Source of the DNA: SZUA-584 sp050943225
Lineage (GTDB): Bacteria; Bacillota; Clostridia; Christensenellales; SZUA-584
NCBI GenBank assembly: GCA_050943225.1
Contig: JBMNOT010000137.1
Coordinates: 1 to 5,553 of the forward strand
Length of the DNA stretch: 5,553 bases
Direction of reading: 5' to 3'
Position 1 is the first letter of the stretch; the number at the start of each line of letters is the position of its first letter. Below are positions 1 through 5,553 of the stretch, piece after piece. A model generated the notes under the pieces. It saw only the letters and a list, made by a program, of their open reading frames with translations. It was not told where the DNA came from and made no database searches. Made by a program: the position numbers and the translations under genes.

Positions 1-575
1 AACTGCGTGAGCAGTTCGGGCGACCATCCCGTTTCCACAGTGATGTTGTTGCGGAGTGCTTTATTGATGCGGTTGCGCACGGACTTGCGCATGTTGCGAC
101 GGATGACTTCGGGCGAAGACAGATCCATCGTGACTGTCCTGCCCATCGGGATGATACGGTACAGCGGGTCCAGCCCGTCCTGGTTATTGAGCAGCGGGTG
201 GAAGCGCACGAACTCGCTGACAACGCTGTTGTCCAGGCAGTATTCGGTGTACGCCGCATTCAGCCTGTCCATCGCGGCTTTGCTGCAGTCGCCTTCGACG
301 AGAAAGCCGCCGTAGCCGTACGGCGTCGCGAAGTCGTAACAGGTGGCTTGGGACAGCCGGCCTGCGAACGGCGCAGCTTCCGCGATATCGCGCTTCATCA
401 CCACGTTGATGGCGCGCGTATCGCCCGATTCGTAGTAAATAAGCCGCGGCTCCCCGTCGCCGTGCAGGCGGAACGCTTTGGTGTATTCCGGCAAGTAATA
501 TACATCGTGGCGGGCAAAGCTTTTGACCGTCTCCCGCCAGAGAACCTCATTATCCAGTCCCAAAACTTTCAGCAT
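1..575 (-). CDS. FemAB-like GNAT-fold aminoacyl/acyl transferase, N-terminal part
   Basis: An open frame runs from the ATG at 575 to the left edge without a stop, giving 191 residues; the C-terminus lies outside. An in-frame TAA lies 11 codons upstream with no other plausible start between, so the ATG at 575 is the likely start. Visible landmarks are HDVYYLPEY (23-31), TPYGYGG (84-90), SEFVRFHPLL (120-129), GRTVTMDL (145-152) and a basic stretch RNMRKSVRNRINKALRNN (160-177). This combination is what I know from FemAB/FemX-like proteins, which transfer amino acids from aminoacyl-tRNA, or acyl groups, onto cell-wall or other cell-surface acceptors. Family members are usually about 330-350 residues, so a little over half is seen. 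The gene follows the beta-helix gene after 75 bases on the same strand. Substrate and donor cannot be read from this part. Reading frame is very secure, family fairly secure, link to the polysaccharide only inferred. Confidence 0.83.
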   Translation of the reverse strand, partial: MLKVLGLDNEVLWRETVKSFARHDVYYLPEYTKAFRLHGDGEPRLIYYESGDTRAINVVMKRDIAEAAPFAGRLSQATCYDFATPYGYGGFLVEGDCSKAAMDRLNAAYTEYCLDNSVVSEFVRFHPLLNNQDGLDPLYRIIPMGRTVTMDLSSPEVIRRNMRKSVRNRINKALRNNITVETGWSPELLTQ

Positions 576-580
576 TGATG

Positions 581-585
581 CCCCC
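581..585 (-). promoter_or_regulatory. Possible ribosome binding site of the FemAB-like gene
   Basis: On the minus strand a GGGGG run sits 5 bases before the ATG at 575. It is a weak match to the Shine-Dalgarno consensus but the only purine tract at a usable distance, and it agrees with the start chosen. Confidence 0.4.
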
Positions 586-634
586 GAAACTATAAAATTC
601 TTCCATATTTATCGGCATAAACTTGCATCAGCTT

Positions 635-650
635 AACCGATTGGCCGGTT
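635..650 (-). other. Weak inverted repeat just after the beta-helix stop
   Basis: AACCG and CGGTT can pair as a 5-bp stem around a 6-base loop, immediately after the TAA stop of the beta-helix gene. In the direction of transcription it is followed by TTAAGC, not a U-run, so it does not look like an intrinsic terminator. It could be a small mRNA hairpin that protects the 3' end or lowers expression of the next gene, or mere chance. Confidence 0.2.
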
Positions 651-1778
651 TTATCTGTCTCCCTGCACCAGACGCGCGCCCGGCCCCAGACGGTTGCCGC
701 TCAGCTCGATATTTTCGGCGGCGGTGTAGACCTGCAGCCGGCCGTGTTCGATGAGGTTGTCGTATATTTTAACATGGCTGCTGCGCACAGCGATGACGCC
801 GCCCCGGCAGGCGTTGGCGTACACCTGATAATCTGAGCCGCTGTGGCAGCTGATGGCCCCGCCGCGACACCCGGCGATGACGTTGTGATGAATATACAGG
901 CTGCTGACAATGTAATCCATTTCCGGCTCCACGTCAATGCCAAACTGCGGATTGGTGCCGCCGATATCCCAGATGCGGTTATGGGCGATTTCGCAGTGCG
1001 ATGCGCCCACCACGCTGATGCCCTGCCGGCGGCAGTTCGATATGTCGCAGCCCAGTATCCGGACGCCCGTCGATATCGCGCCGCCATCGGACACCGGCGT
1101 GTAGGAGCCTTCCAGTATGATACCGTCTCCGGTCATGTCCCGGATGGTGACGCCCTGTATCAGCACGTTGCTGCTGGCGGAGACGCAGATGCCGAAGCCG
1201 AACTCGTGCGTGGGCGACTCTTCGCTGGGAACGTATTGATGCGCGTCCCGGTCGCCCACCAGCGTGCCGCCCAGAATGGTGACATCCGACGCATTCACAA
1301 TGCCGAATATGCAATATTCCGGAAAGCTGTTAGGCTCGATGACAAACACGGCGTCGCCCAAATCCAGCGTGAGCCCGGAGGGAACGAGTATGCTGTCCGT
1401 GGGTGCGGCGAACCGGTTGCGCCACAGGCATTGTATGGTGTACGTGCCCTTGGGGAAGCGGATATGGGTGTAGCCCTGCTCTTTCGCCCAGAGAAGCGCC
1501 GCGTTGATGCCGTCGGTGGTGGCGCGCGCATTGCCTCCTGTGCTGTCGATGCCGAAACGCTCGTTTTCTATCGTGTACCACTCAGCGTCCTCGGGGGCGG
1601 CATAGCCCTGATAATATCCCGTGCTGTGCGAAGCCAGGAAATCCAGCACGCTCAGCCGCACGAACAGCCCGCGGATGAAAAAGGCCAGCGCCGCCAGTAT
1701 GATGGCGGTTGCTGCAAGCAGCAGGTTTCGCTTATTCAAGTATCGGCTGCCGGGCAGCCTGCTTTTAGTCCTGTTCAT
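651..1778 (-). CDS. Membrane-anchored right-handed parallel beta-helix protein (pectate-lyase-like fold)
   Basis: This is a 375-residue protein. Residues 1-17 are basic, followed by a hydrophobic segment at about 18-40, which reads as a signal anchor; cleavage after the ALA near 30-32 cannot be excluded. Residues 75-112 (FGIDSTGGNARATTDGINAA, then FPKGTYTI) match the N-cap of the pectate lyase superfamily beta-helix. From about 130 to 367 short strand-turn units repeat (VTILGGTLVG, VLIQGVTIRD, VRILGCDISN, CEIAHNRIWD, LYIHHNVIAG, VKIYDNLIEH, IELSGNRLG), as in PbH1 repeats. Such proteins include polysaccharide lyases, hydrolases, epimerases and non-catalytic binders. Candidate polar residues are D176/R177, E192 and D218, but I cannot assign a catalytic set. 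Its ATG overlaps the stop of the upstream glycosyltransferase in ATGA and no Shine-Dalgarno tract precedes it, so translation probably depends on coupling. The place in the operon suggests it acts outside the membrane on the polymer made here. Fold is secure; activity unknown. Confidence 0.88.
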   Translation of the reverse strand: MNRTKSRLPGSRYLNKRNLLLAATAIILAALAFFIRGLFVRLSVLDFLASHSTGYYQGYAAPEDAEWYTIENERFGIDSTGGNARATTDGINAALLWAKEQGYTHIRFPKGTYTIQCLWRNRFAAPTDSILVPSGLTLDLGDAVFVIEPNSFPEYCIFGIVNASDVTILGGTLVGDRDAHQYVPSEESPTHEFGFGICVSASSNVLIQGVTIRDMTGDGIILEGSYTPVSDGGAISTGVRILGCDISNCRRQGISVVGASHCEIAHNRIWDIGGTNPQFGIDVEPEMDYIVSSLYIHHNVIAGCRGGAISCHSGSDYQVYANACRGGVIAVRSSHVKIYDNLIEHGRLQVYTAAENIELSGNRLGPGARLVQGDR

Positions 1779-2812
1779 AGGTAATTAGATAACCCGTTCA
1801 GACGTCTGGAAAACAGGAAGCGCTGCATATAACCGCTGTAATACCGGGGCGAGAGCGCCTTGCGCATCAGCTCCATCCCCAAAACCTCATTTAATGGAAT
1901 GCGCTTTTGCAGCAGCTGCTTGACGGCGGCCACAAAAAAGTGCTGGATGACTTCGCGGGTGAAAAGCCGGCGAGGGAAAACGTTATGTTCGTCGTTGGCA
2001 TAAAGCAGGCGGCGCGCCCATTCTTCCGTTTCCCGTAGCGAGACGTCCGGCGACGGCGAATCGGTACAGAAATGGTAGTGTACCAAAACTTCGCGTTGGC
2101 TCGGGGCTATGCCCAGCCACGAGAGCATTCTTTCGCGCACCCTGTTGGCGCTTTCCGTCTGGAGGCTGTGGGAAGCCGTCGATATCTGGGCGGCGTGTAC
2201 CCGGTAATTGAGGAGGACATGAGGATACTCGCATATCTTGGCGATTGGGATGCACCGGGACCACAGCTCGTAGTCTTCCGCCATCGCGCTTTCGTCATAG
2301 CGGATGCCGTGCTTCCTGATGAAGGACGCCCGGAACATGACGGTGGGGTTCACGATGGGGCACCCGAAGAACAGCGCCGTTTTCATGCGGTCGGGCTGCG
2401 TCAGGTTCGGCGCGAATACGCCCTCTCTGCTGTCGAAAAACCTTGTCTGTGCGCATAGTATGTCGATATCGCGGTGCTGTTCCATATAGGCAACCTGCCT
2501 TTCCAGCCGGTACGGCAGGGCGATATCGTCCGCATCCATCCGGGCGATGTACTCGCCTCTGGCTGTCTCAAGCCCACGGTTTGCGGAATAAGCAGTGCGG
2601 CGGTTGCGCTCGTTTTGCAGCAGTATGATGCGGAGGTCGCAGTACGACCGGATGACTTCCACGTCATTTCCGGTGGATGCGTCGTCGATGATGATGAACT
2701 CAAAATGCTCGTATGTCTGGCGCAGTATGCTTTCAATAGCGCTGCGCAGGTATTCCTCTTTGGTATTGTAGTTGCACATCACGACTGAGACCAGCGGTTT
2801 CTGCGTGTTCAT
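1775..2812 (-). CDS. Family 2 glycosyltransferase (GT-A fold)
   Basis: This 345-residue cytoplasmic enzyme probably adds one sugar of the repeat unit to a lipid-linked acceptor. The GT-A domain spans about residues 6-210: the nucleotide-binding start VSVVMCNYN (8-16), DDAS (43-46), the metal-binding DxD-type DADD (93-96), NPTVMF (155-160) and the catalytic-base motif AED (178-180), closing with YRVHAAQIS (203-211), typical of the family. All key acidic residues are present. About 130 further residues, mainly predicted helical and basic near the end, form a C-terminal extension seen in many of these enzymes. The donor sugar cannot be read from sequence. It begins 29 bases after the EpsG-like gene, with GAAAGG 11 bases before the ATG, and its TGA overlaps the start of the beta-helix gene, so it sits inside the operon. 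Confidence 0.93.
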   Translation of the reverse strand: MNTQKPLVSVVMCNYNTKEEYLRSAIESILRQTYEHFEFIIIDDASTGNDVEVIRSYCDLRIILLQNERNRRTAYSANRGLETARGEYIARMDADDIALPYRLERQVAYMEQHRDIDILCAQTRFFDSREGVFAPNLTQPDRMKTALFFGCPIVNPTVMFRASFIRKHGIRYDESAMAEDYELWSRCIPIAKICEYPHVLLNYRVHAAQISTASHSLQTESANRVRERMLSWLGIAPSQREVLVHYHFCTDSPSPDVSLRETEEWARRLLYANDEHNVFPRRLFTREVIQHFFVAAVKQLLQKRIPLNEVLGMELMRKALSPRYYSGYMQRFLFSRRLNGLSNYL

Positions 2813-2823
2813 GTCAGCATCAG

Positions 2824-2829
2824 CCTTTC
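2824..2829 (-). promoter_or_regulatory. Ribosome binding site of the second family 2 glycosyltransferase, unusual spacing
   Basis: GAAAGG on the minus strand lies 11 bases before the ATG at 2812, longer than usual. An out-of-frame ATG at 2820 stands only 3 bases after the tract and opens a three-codon frame (M-L-T) whose TGA overlaps the true start. The true start is supported because the conserved VSVVMCNYN follows within 16 residues. Confidence 0.5.
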
Positions 2830-2841
2830 AGCATAGTGGCA

Positions 2842-3996
2842 TCACATGCCCGGGATGCGGGCTTCGAATATCGTTTGGTAGGGCAGCACGTCGCCGTAGT
2901 TGTTGATGGCCGTGTTGAATATCCACAGGCCTACGCAGACGGCGATTACATAAGCGCCCATGCGGTACTGCGCGCCGCGGGTGGGCATAGACCGCACCAA
3001 TGCGGGCAGCAGCACGATCCACGACACGGCGAAGTACAGAGACAGGCGGTTCAGCACGTCCAGTATGTAGCCGAGGTAGCTGAAGAGCACCTCGAACACC
3101 GCGAGCATTATCCAGAAACGGTTGCGCTCGTCGTGCGCGATCAGCTGCTTTCGGAACAGCAGTATCGGCACGATAATGGGCAGCCGCAGCAGCATCAGGC
3201 CAATCTTGAGCGTACTGCCCTCGCCGCTTTCGTCGGTATACAGCGCCCGGATGCCGCTGAATATCGAGCCGAACACCGAGCCCAGCACGAACATCAGCAC
3301 CAGCGCCGCGAACATGGCGATGCGGGCGTTGCGTGCGTAGCGCTGCGGGCCGCGGAACAGCCAGAACGGCAGCAGGACGATCGCCGAGTAGTGGAACATC
3401 AGCGCGAGGAACATCCACAGCGCGGCTTTGTCGTACTGCTTTTGGAACAGGTGCCGCGCGGCGTAGAATGTGATGGAGACCGCGATCATCTGGCGCATGA
3501 TGTTGAGCGTGGTGGAAAACATCAACGTGAGGAATACAAGCACCGCCAGCATCACGGAAATTTTGCCGTGGTAATCTTCCACCGCACGGAACAGAAAACC
3601 CAGTAGCAACAGCGACGAGAAGAAGAATATGGGCAGCGGGTTGTTGAAGACGAGTTTTATCAGCACGTTCATCAGCACGTACAGCGGCTCTACCTCCAGC
3701 ACCTGCTGCCAGAGCTGCTCCGGCGTTGAAATGCTGTTTATGGCTTCATACAAGCTGATATACATCGGGTAGTCGGTGCCTACCTTCCAGCGGAAGGCGG
3801 ACAGCAGAAAAGGCACCAGGAACGCGAGCAGCCAGAAAACGCGGTGGGGCCGCTTCGTCTGCGTGAAGGATGGGGACAGCGCGACAGGCTTTACCGGGCG
3901 CGCGAAAACTTGCGCCAGCGCGGCAAACAGTACCGCCAGCGCAAAGCTGCCGGCGTACAGTATGAGGGAAGAGCTGTGTTGCACCTGAATGGCCAT
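2842..3996 (-). CDS. EpsG-family polysaccharide polymerase (Wzy-like membrane protein)
   Basis: This is a 384-residue hydrophobic protein with about ten or eleven likely membrane segments, roughly at 11-31, 53-68, 122-137, 147-163, 167-183, 192-214, 226-247, 265-282, 293-313, 318-335 and 346-363. Motifs I associate with the EpsG family are R69 followed by GTDYPMY (73-79), NIMRQM (165-170), FHYSA (201-205), an arginine before a YF pair (R317, Y321-F322) and a PYQ near the C-terminus (372-374). EpsG-like proteins are thought to polymerise exported, lipid-linked repeat units at the outer membrane face, playing the part Wzy plays elsewhere. The length fits the family. It follows the family 4 glycosyltransferase by 15 bases and is flanked by glycosyltransferases, as expected. 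The start at 3996 is backed by a strong ribosome binding site. Polymerase function is inferred from family and context. Confidence 0.9.
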   Translation of the reverse strand: MAIQVQHSSSLILYAGSFALAVLFAALAQVFARPVKPVALSPSFTQTKRPHRVFWLLAFLVPFLLSAFRWKVGTDYPMYISLYEAINSISTPEQLWQQVLEVEPLYVLMNVLIKLVFNNPLPIFFFSSLLLLGFLFRAVEDYHGKISVMLAVLVFLTLMFSTTLNIMRQMIAVSITFYAARHLFQKQYDKAALWMFLALMFHYSAIVLLPFWLFRGPQRYARNARIAMFAALVLMFVLGSVFGSIFSGIRALYTDESGEGSTLKIGLMLLRLPIIVPILLFRKQLIAHDERNRFWIMLAVFEVLFSYLGYILDVLNRLSLYFAVSWIVLLPALVRSMPTRGAQYRMGAYVIAVCVGLWIFNTAINNYGDVLPYQTIFEARIPGM

Positions 3997-4001
3997 CGCG
4001 A

Positions 4002-4010
4002 CTCCCTTCC
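4002..4010 (-). promoter_or_regulatory. Ribosome binding site of the EpsG-like gene
   Basis: GGAAGGGAG on the minus strand lies 5 bases before the ATG at 3996. It fills most of the 15-base gap after the preceding stop and fixes this start. Confidence 0.75.
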
Positions 4011-4011
4011 G

Positions 4012-5142
4012 TCAGCTGATGCCGTAAAGCCGAAGCAAACCGTTTGCGTCCGTGCTGGTATCATGGCCGCGCATGCGGATCACCTGGCGGCGCGTCTTAA
4101 TGTCCGGCGGGGCTGCGGTCCGGATGATGTCCGCGGCTTTTTGTGCCCAGGCGTCCGTGCCAGCAGAGAGCGGCAGTGTGAAAAACAGCCCTAAGCCCAT
4201 GTCGGCCTCGGGCGGTACGCCCGTTGACGCCAGCACCGGCGTGCCTGCAGCCTGCGCCTCCAGCGCCGCGAGGCAGAAGCCTTCGGTATACGACGGCACC
4301 AGCAAAAGGTCGAAGCAGGGCATCAGCGACGGTATATCGCCCCGCGAGCCGAGGAAAAAGACCGTATCTTCAAGGCCCATCCGGCTGCGCCTTTCCGTCA
4401 GCGATTCCAGCATATTGCCCGTGCCTGCGAATGCAAAGCGCATACCCATTCCCGCTTGCTTAGCGGCAGCGGCGATATCCAGCACGAAGCCGGGGTTTTT
4501 CTCGGCGCTCAGCCGGCCCACGCAGCCCAGTATGCGGCTGTCCGGGGCGGCATTGCAGGCAGCCGAAAGGTTTGCGCGCGACTCGGGTGTCCGGTCGCCG
4601 AAGGCGGACACGTCAATGCGGTTGGGCACGATGAGCACCTGACCGGCTTTAACCGCCCGCGCGCCGAACGTGGAGAGCGCGGCGCTGGTGCTCGCTGCGT
4701 ACCGCTGCGTGGTATACCGTTCGATCAGCGCGCGGCCCAGCATTTTCTTCAAAAGGAACAGCGGCGAGTGTACATACCGCGTGTCCGCGTGCGCGTGGCA
4801 GATGCGGACGGGCACGCCCGCCTGATGAGCTGCGAGCGCGACGAAGCCCGCCTGGTATTCGGTGTGCGCGTGCACGGCGGCATAGGGGCCGTTTTTTTGG
4901 AGTATATCCCGCACCAGACGGACATAGCCGGACATGCCCGCCCGGCTCAGAAAGGGAAGGCAGAACACCCGGCCGCCCAGCGCCTCGATTTCCGGGCCGA
5001 AGTCGTCGTCGCCCAAATCGTGCGCGATGAAATCGAACTGCACCTTTTCCCGGTCCACGGCGCGGTACATGTTCATCACCATGATGGTAACGCCCGCGCG
5101 CATGGTGGAGGAGATAACGTGCAGTACCCGCTGCGCCGCCAT
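4012..5142 (-). CDS. Family 4 glycosyltransferase, EpsF-like (GT-B fold)
   Basis: This is a 376-residue retaining glycosyltransferase expected at the inner membrane face. The N-terminal domain starts RVLHVISS (5-12) and holds YRAVDREKVQFDFIAHD (26-42) and VHAHTEYQAGFVALAAHQAG (90-109), then RICHAHADT (113-121), all close to EpsF-type enzymes. The C-terminal donor-binding domain has GCVGRLSAEKNPGFVLD (206-222), FAFAGTG (236-242) and the EX7E pair E287/E295 in SYTEGFCLAALEAQAAG (284-300), so the catalytic signature is intact. The N-terminal loop reads STMRAGVTIMVMNMY (12-26), without the usual GGxE. The open frame continues upstream to 5445, but those extra 101 residues overlap the preceding gene, are low in complexity and do not match the family. 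The ATG at 5142 has GGGAGG 9 bases upstream and shares its A with the previous stop (TGATG), so coupling is likely. Family is sure; donor and acceptor are unknown. Confidence 0.94.
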   Translation of the reverse strand: MAAQRVLHVISSTMRAGVTIMVMNMYRAVDREKVQFDFIAHDLGDDDFGPEIEALGGRVFCLPFLSRAGMSGYVRLVRDILQKNGPYAAVHAHTEYQAGFVALAAHQAGVPVRICHAHADTRYVHSPLFLLKKMLGRALIERYTTQRYAASTSAALSTFGARAVKAGQVLIVPNRIDVSAFGDRTPESRANLSAACNAAPDSRILGCVGRLSAEKNPGFVLDIAAAAKQAGMGMRFAFAGTGNMLESLTERRSRMGLEDTVFFLGSRGDIPSLMPCFDLLLVPSYTEGFCLAALEAQAAGTPVLASTGVPPEADMGLGLFFTLPLSAGTDAWAQKAADIIRTAAPPDIKTRRQVIRMRGHDTSTDANGLLRLYGIS

Positions 5143-5553
5143 CAGACGCAGCCTCCCGTCCGGCTTGCGTGCAGAAGCTGCAGTCGGCGCTTCAGCCCGC
5201 CGGGCAGCAGGCCCACGACCAGCGGCTTTAATACATACGGCAGTCCGGCAGGCATAAGGCCCAGCGCGTAAAAGCCCTGCCAGCGGATGCGCGCCTCGCT
5301 GATGCGGAAACGATAGCGTACGGCTTTGGGATGGCGCGGGTCGTAGTAACGCAGCAGCGGCTCGGCGAGGTTGTATCCCATAAACCCGTGTGCGTACATG
5401 CGCATGAACAGGTCGTAGTCCTCGGTGCGCAGTGTATCGCGGCACACGCGGTAACCGCCCACCGCCAGCAGCGCTTCCCTCCGCATCATCACGGAGGGGT
5501 GGATGAACTGGGTGCCCCAGAGAAAATCCTTTTTCTGCGGCAGTTCCTTGCAG
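5142..5553 (-). CDS. Family 2 glycosyltransferase, EpsE-like, C-terminal part
   Basis: The frame is open from the right edge (first full codon at 5552) to the TGA at 5144-5142, giving 136 residues; the start and the nucleotide-binding half lie outside. Visible residues include KKDFLWGTQFIHPSVMMRRE (7-26), AVGGYRV (30-36) and RTEDYDLFMRMYAHG (42-56), where E44-D45 is the xED catalytic-base motif, then GYNLAEPLLRYY (59-70). The end has a hydrophobic stretch with a KPLVVGLLP core (109-117) and a basic tail, as in EpsE-like glycosyltransferases, where it may touch the membrane. GTG/ATG codons at 5492-5484 are internal, since conserved family sequence continues upstream of them. It is the first visible gene of the operon and is coupled to the next by TGATG. 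The donor sugar is unknown. Confidence 0.92.
   Translation of the reverse strand, partial: CKELPQKKDFLWGTQFIHPSVMMRREALLAVGGYRVCRDTLRTEDYDLFMRMYAHGFMGYNLAEPLLRYYDPRHPKAVRYRFRISEARIRWQGFYALGLMPAGLPYVLKPLVVGLLPGGLKRRLQLLHASRTGGCV
5152..5157 (-). promoter_or_regulatory. Ribosome binding site deciding the start of the family 4 glycosyltransferase
   Basis: GGGAGG on the minus strand lies 9 bases before the ATG at 5142 and inside the last codons of the preceding gene. It supports the 376-residue start over the in-frame start 303 bases upstream. Confidence 0.7.

Noticed and set aside
7..578. Two plus-strand frames (7-315 and 198-578) at the left edge
   Set aside because: The minus strand there encodes a FemAB-like protein with conserved motifs over the entire stretch; the plus frames show none.
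589..594. TATAGT on the minus strand as a -10 promoter element for the FemAB-like gene
   Set aside because: It matches the -10 consensus at five of six bases, but no -35 is found at 16-18 bases and transcription would start within a few bases of the ATG, leaving no room for the ribosome binding site.
635..654. Plus-strand hairpin followed by TTTTAT as an intrinsic terminator
   Set aside because: The stem is only 5 bp, the T-run is short, and no plus-strand gene leads into it.
843..1784. Plus-strand open frame of 313 codons antisense to the beta-helix gene
   Set aside because: It is rich in Ala, Arg, Val and His, has no recognisable motif and mirrors the coding frame of a well-supported gene; long antisense frames are common in GC-rich coding DNA.
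2828..3418. Minus-strand frame of 196 codons overlapping the EpsG-like gene
   Set aside because: It is Arg/Ala/Pro-rich, in another frame of a gene with clear membrane segments and family motifs.
2836..3606. Plus-strand open frame of 256 codons antisense to the EpsG-like gene
   Set aside because: It is full of His, Gln, Arg and Glu, as expected from reading hydrophobic membrane codons backwards; no domain is visible.
1..5553. Mobile element, CRISPR or horizontal-transfer junction
   Set aside because: No transposase, integrase, long direct or inverted repeats, tRNA or sharp change in codon style is seen; the gene order is a coherent operon.

Overview
The window is a minus-strand block of an extracellular polysaccharide (EPS or capsule) locus. 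I see six protein-coding genes, all read right to left, with the first and last cut by the window edges. Base composition is GC-rich by eye. Start codons are ATG, and three of the four starts that have any Shine-Dalgarno-like tract carry a clear purine-rich one (GGGAGG, AGGGAG, GAAAGG). The gene families (an EpsE/EpsF/EpsG-like trio and a FemAB-like transferase) point to a Gram-positive-type bacterium, most likely a GC-rich member of the Clostridia. That taxonomic guess rests on gene content and style only.

Layout in transcription order: (1) 5553-5142, C-terminal 136 residues of an EpsE-like family 2 glycosyltransferase; (2) 5142-4012, an EpsF-like family 4 glycosyltransferase, coupled to gene 1 by a TGATG stop/start overlap; (3) 3996-2842, an EpsG-family polytopic membrane protein, the probable repeat-unit polymerase; (4) 2812-1775, a second complete family 2 glycosyltransferase; (5) 1778-651, a membrane-anchored right-handed parallel beta-helix protein, coupled to gene 4 by an ATGA overlap; (6) 575-1, the N-terminal 191 residues of a FemAB-like (GNAT-fold) aminoacyl/acyl transferase that runs off the left edge. 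Genes 1 to 5 are separated by at most 29 bases and look like one operon. Gene 6 follows after a 75-base AT-rich gap and may or may not share the transcript.

Working model (inference): the glycosyltransferases build a lipid-linked repeat unit at the inner membrane face, the EpsG-like protein polymerises it outside, and the beta-helix protein, tethered by an N-terminal membrane segment, binds or trims the polymer on the outer face. The FemAB-like enzyme could add an amino acid or acyl group to a cell-wall or polysaccharide precursor. The locus's initiating phosphoglycosyltransferase, flippase, chain-length regulator and sugar-nucleotide enzymes are not in the window.

No RNA genes, insertion sequences, CRISPR arrays, attachment sites or strong terminators are visible, and no stretch longer than 75 bases lacks a gene. 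Most of the window is a recognisable type of locus. The parts most worth following are the beta-helix protein and its pairing with the FemAB-like gene. A strong codon-context effect (ATA before leucine) is a smaller curiosity.
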